From Desulfovibrio sp. (GTDB lineage Bacteria > Desulfobacterota > Desulfovibrionia > Desulfovibrionales > Desulfovibrionaceae), in assembly GCA_022837365.1 (NCBI GenBank), contig JALHHV010000123.1, forward strand, positions 1 through 5,499: 5,499 nucleotides of DNA. Direction: 5' to 3'. The position numbers were made by a program, and so were the translations under genes. The notes beneath the pieces are model-generated. The model did no database searches. It was given only the letters and a program-made list of their open reading frames with translations, and had not been told where the DNA came from. This document shows positions 5,491 to 5,499 of the stretch, piece by piece. Position 1 is the first letter of the stretch; every line of letters starts with the position of its first letter.

Positions 5491-5499
5491 GGTCCGGGG

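Noticed and set aside
1..5499. tRNA, rRNA, CRISPR or insertion-sequence features
   Set aside because: No cloverleaf-like segments, regularly spaced repeats, transposase motifs or terminal inverted repeats were seen on either strand.

Overview
This window looks like part of the chromosome of a GC-rich deltaproteobacterium, most likely from the Desulfovibrio/Nitratidesulfovibrio group. That assignment rests on very high GC with strong third-position G/C, and on a MiaB, a bifunctional nuclease (BFN/DUF151), a small PHP phosphoesterase and a coiled-coil/zinc-ribbon protein of the kind I associate with that lineage. It is a judgement from familiarity, not a database match.

Layout. The first ~94 bases hold the 3' end of a rightward gene of unknown function, followed by a strong bidirectional hairpin terminator (123-158). 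Everything else is on the minus strand. Reading in the direction of transcription from the right edge: miaB (4024-5490); a gap with 9-bp tandem repeats; a BFN-family nuclease (3140-3835); a PHP-domain protein (2323-2982); a small coiled-coil/zinc-ribbon protein (1628-2179); and a degenerate receiver + TPR-like protein (183-1462) ending at the shared terminator. miaB, BFN and PHP are separated by 188 and 157 bp. I see no convincing promoter in these gaps, so they may be read together, but this is not shown.

The most interesting part is 183-2262. Each of its two genes has an excellent match to the flagellar sigma-28 (FliA) promoter consensus TAAAGTTT-N11-GCCGATAA at a sensible distance upstream, on the correct strand and with exact 11-bp spacing (15/16 matches at 1503-1529, 13/16 at 2236-2262). 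These promoters also settle both start codons. They suggest that two otherwise uncharacterised proteins belong to the late flagellar/chemotaxis regulon: a receiver that has lost its phosphorylation site, joined to a TPR-like region, and a coiled-coil zinc-ribbon protein.

The receiver gene is also interrupted by a frameshift at a run of seven G (468-474; C7 on the coding strand). Coding character clearly moves to the neighbouring frame there. The cause may be a sequencing indel, a real mutation, a phase-variable tract or -1 ribosomal slippage; the sequence alone cannot tell which. No RNA genes, CRISPR arrays or insertion sequences were seen.
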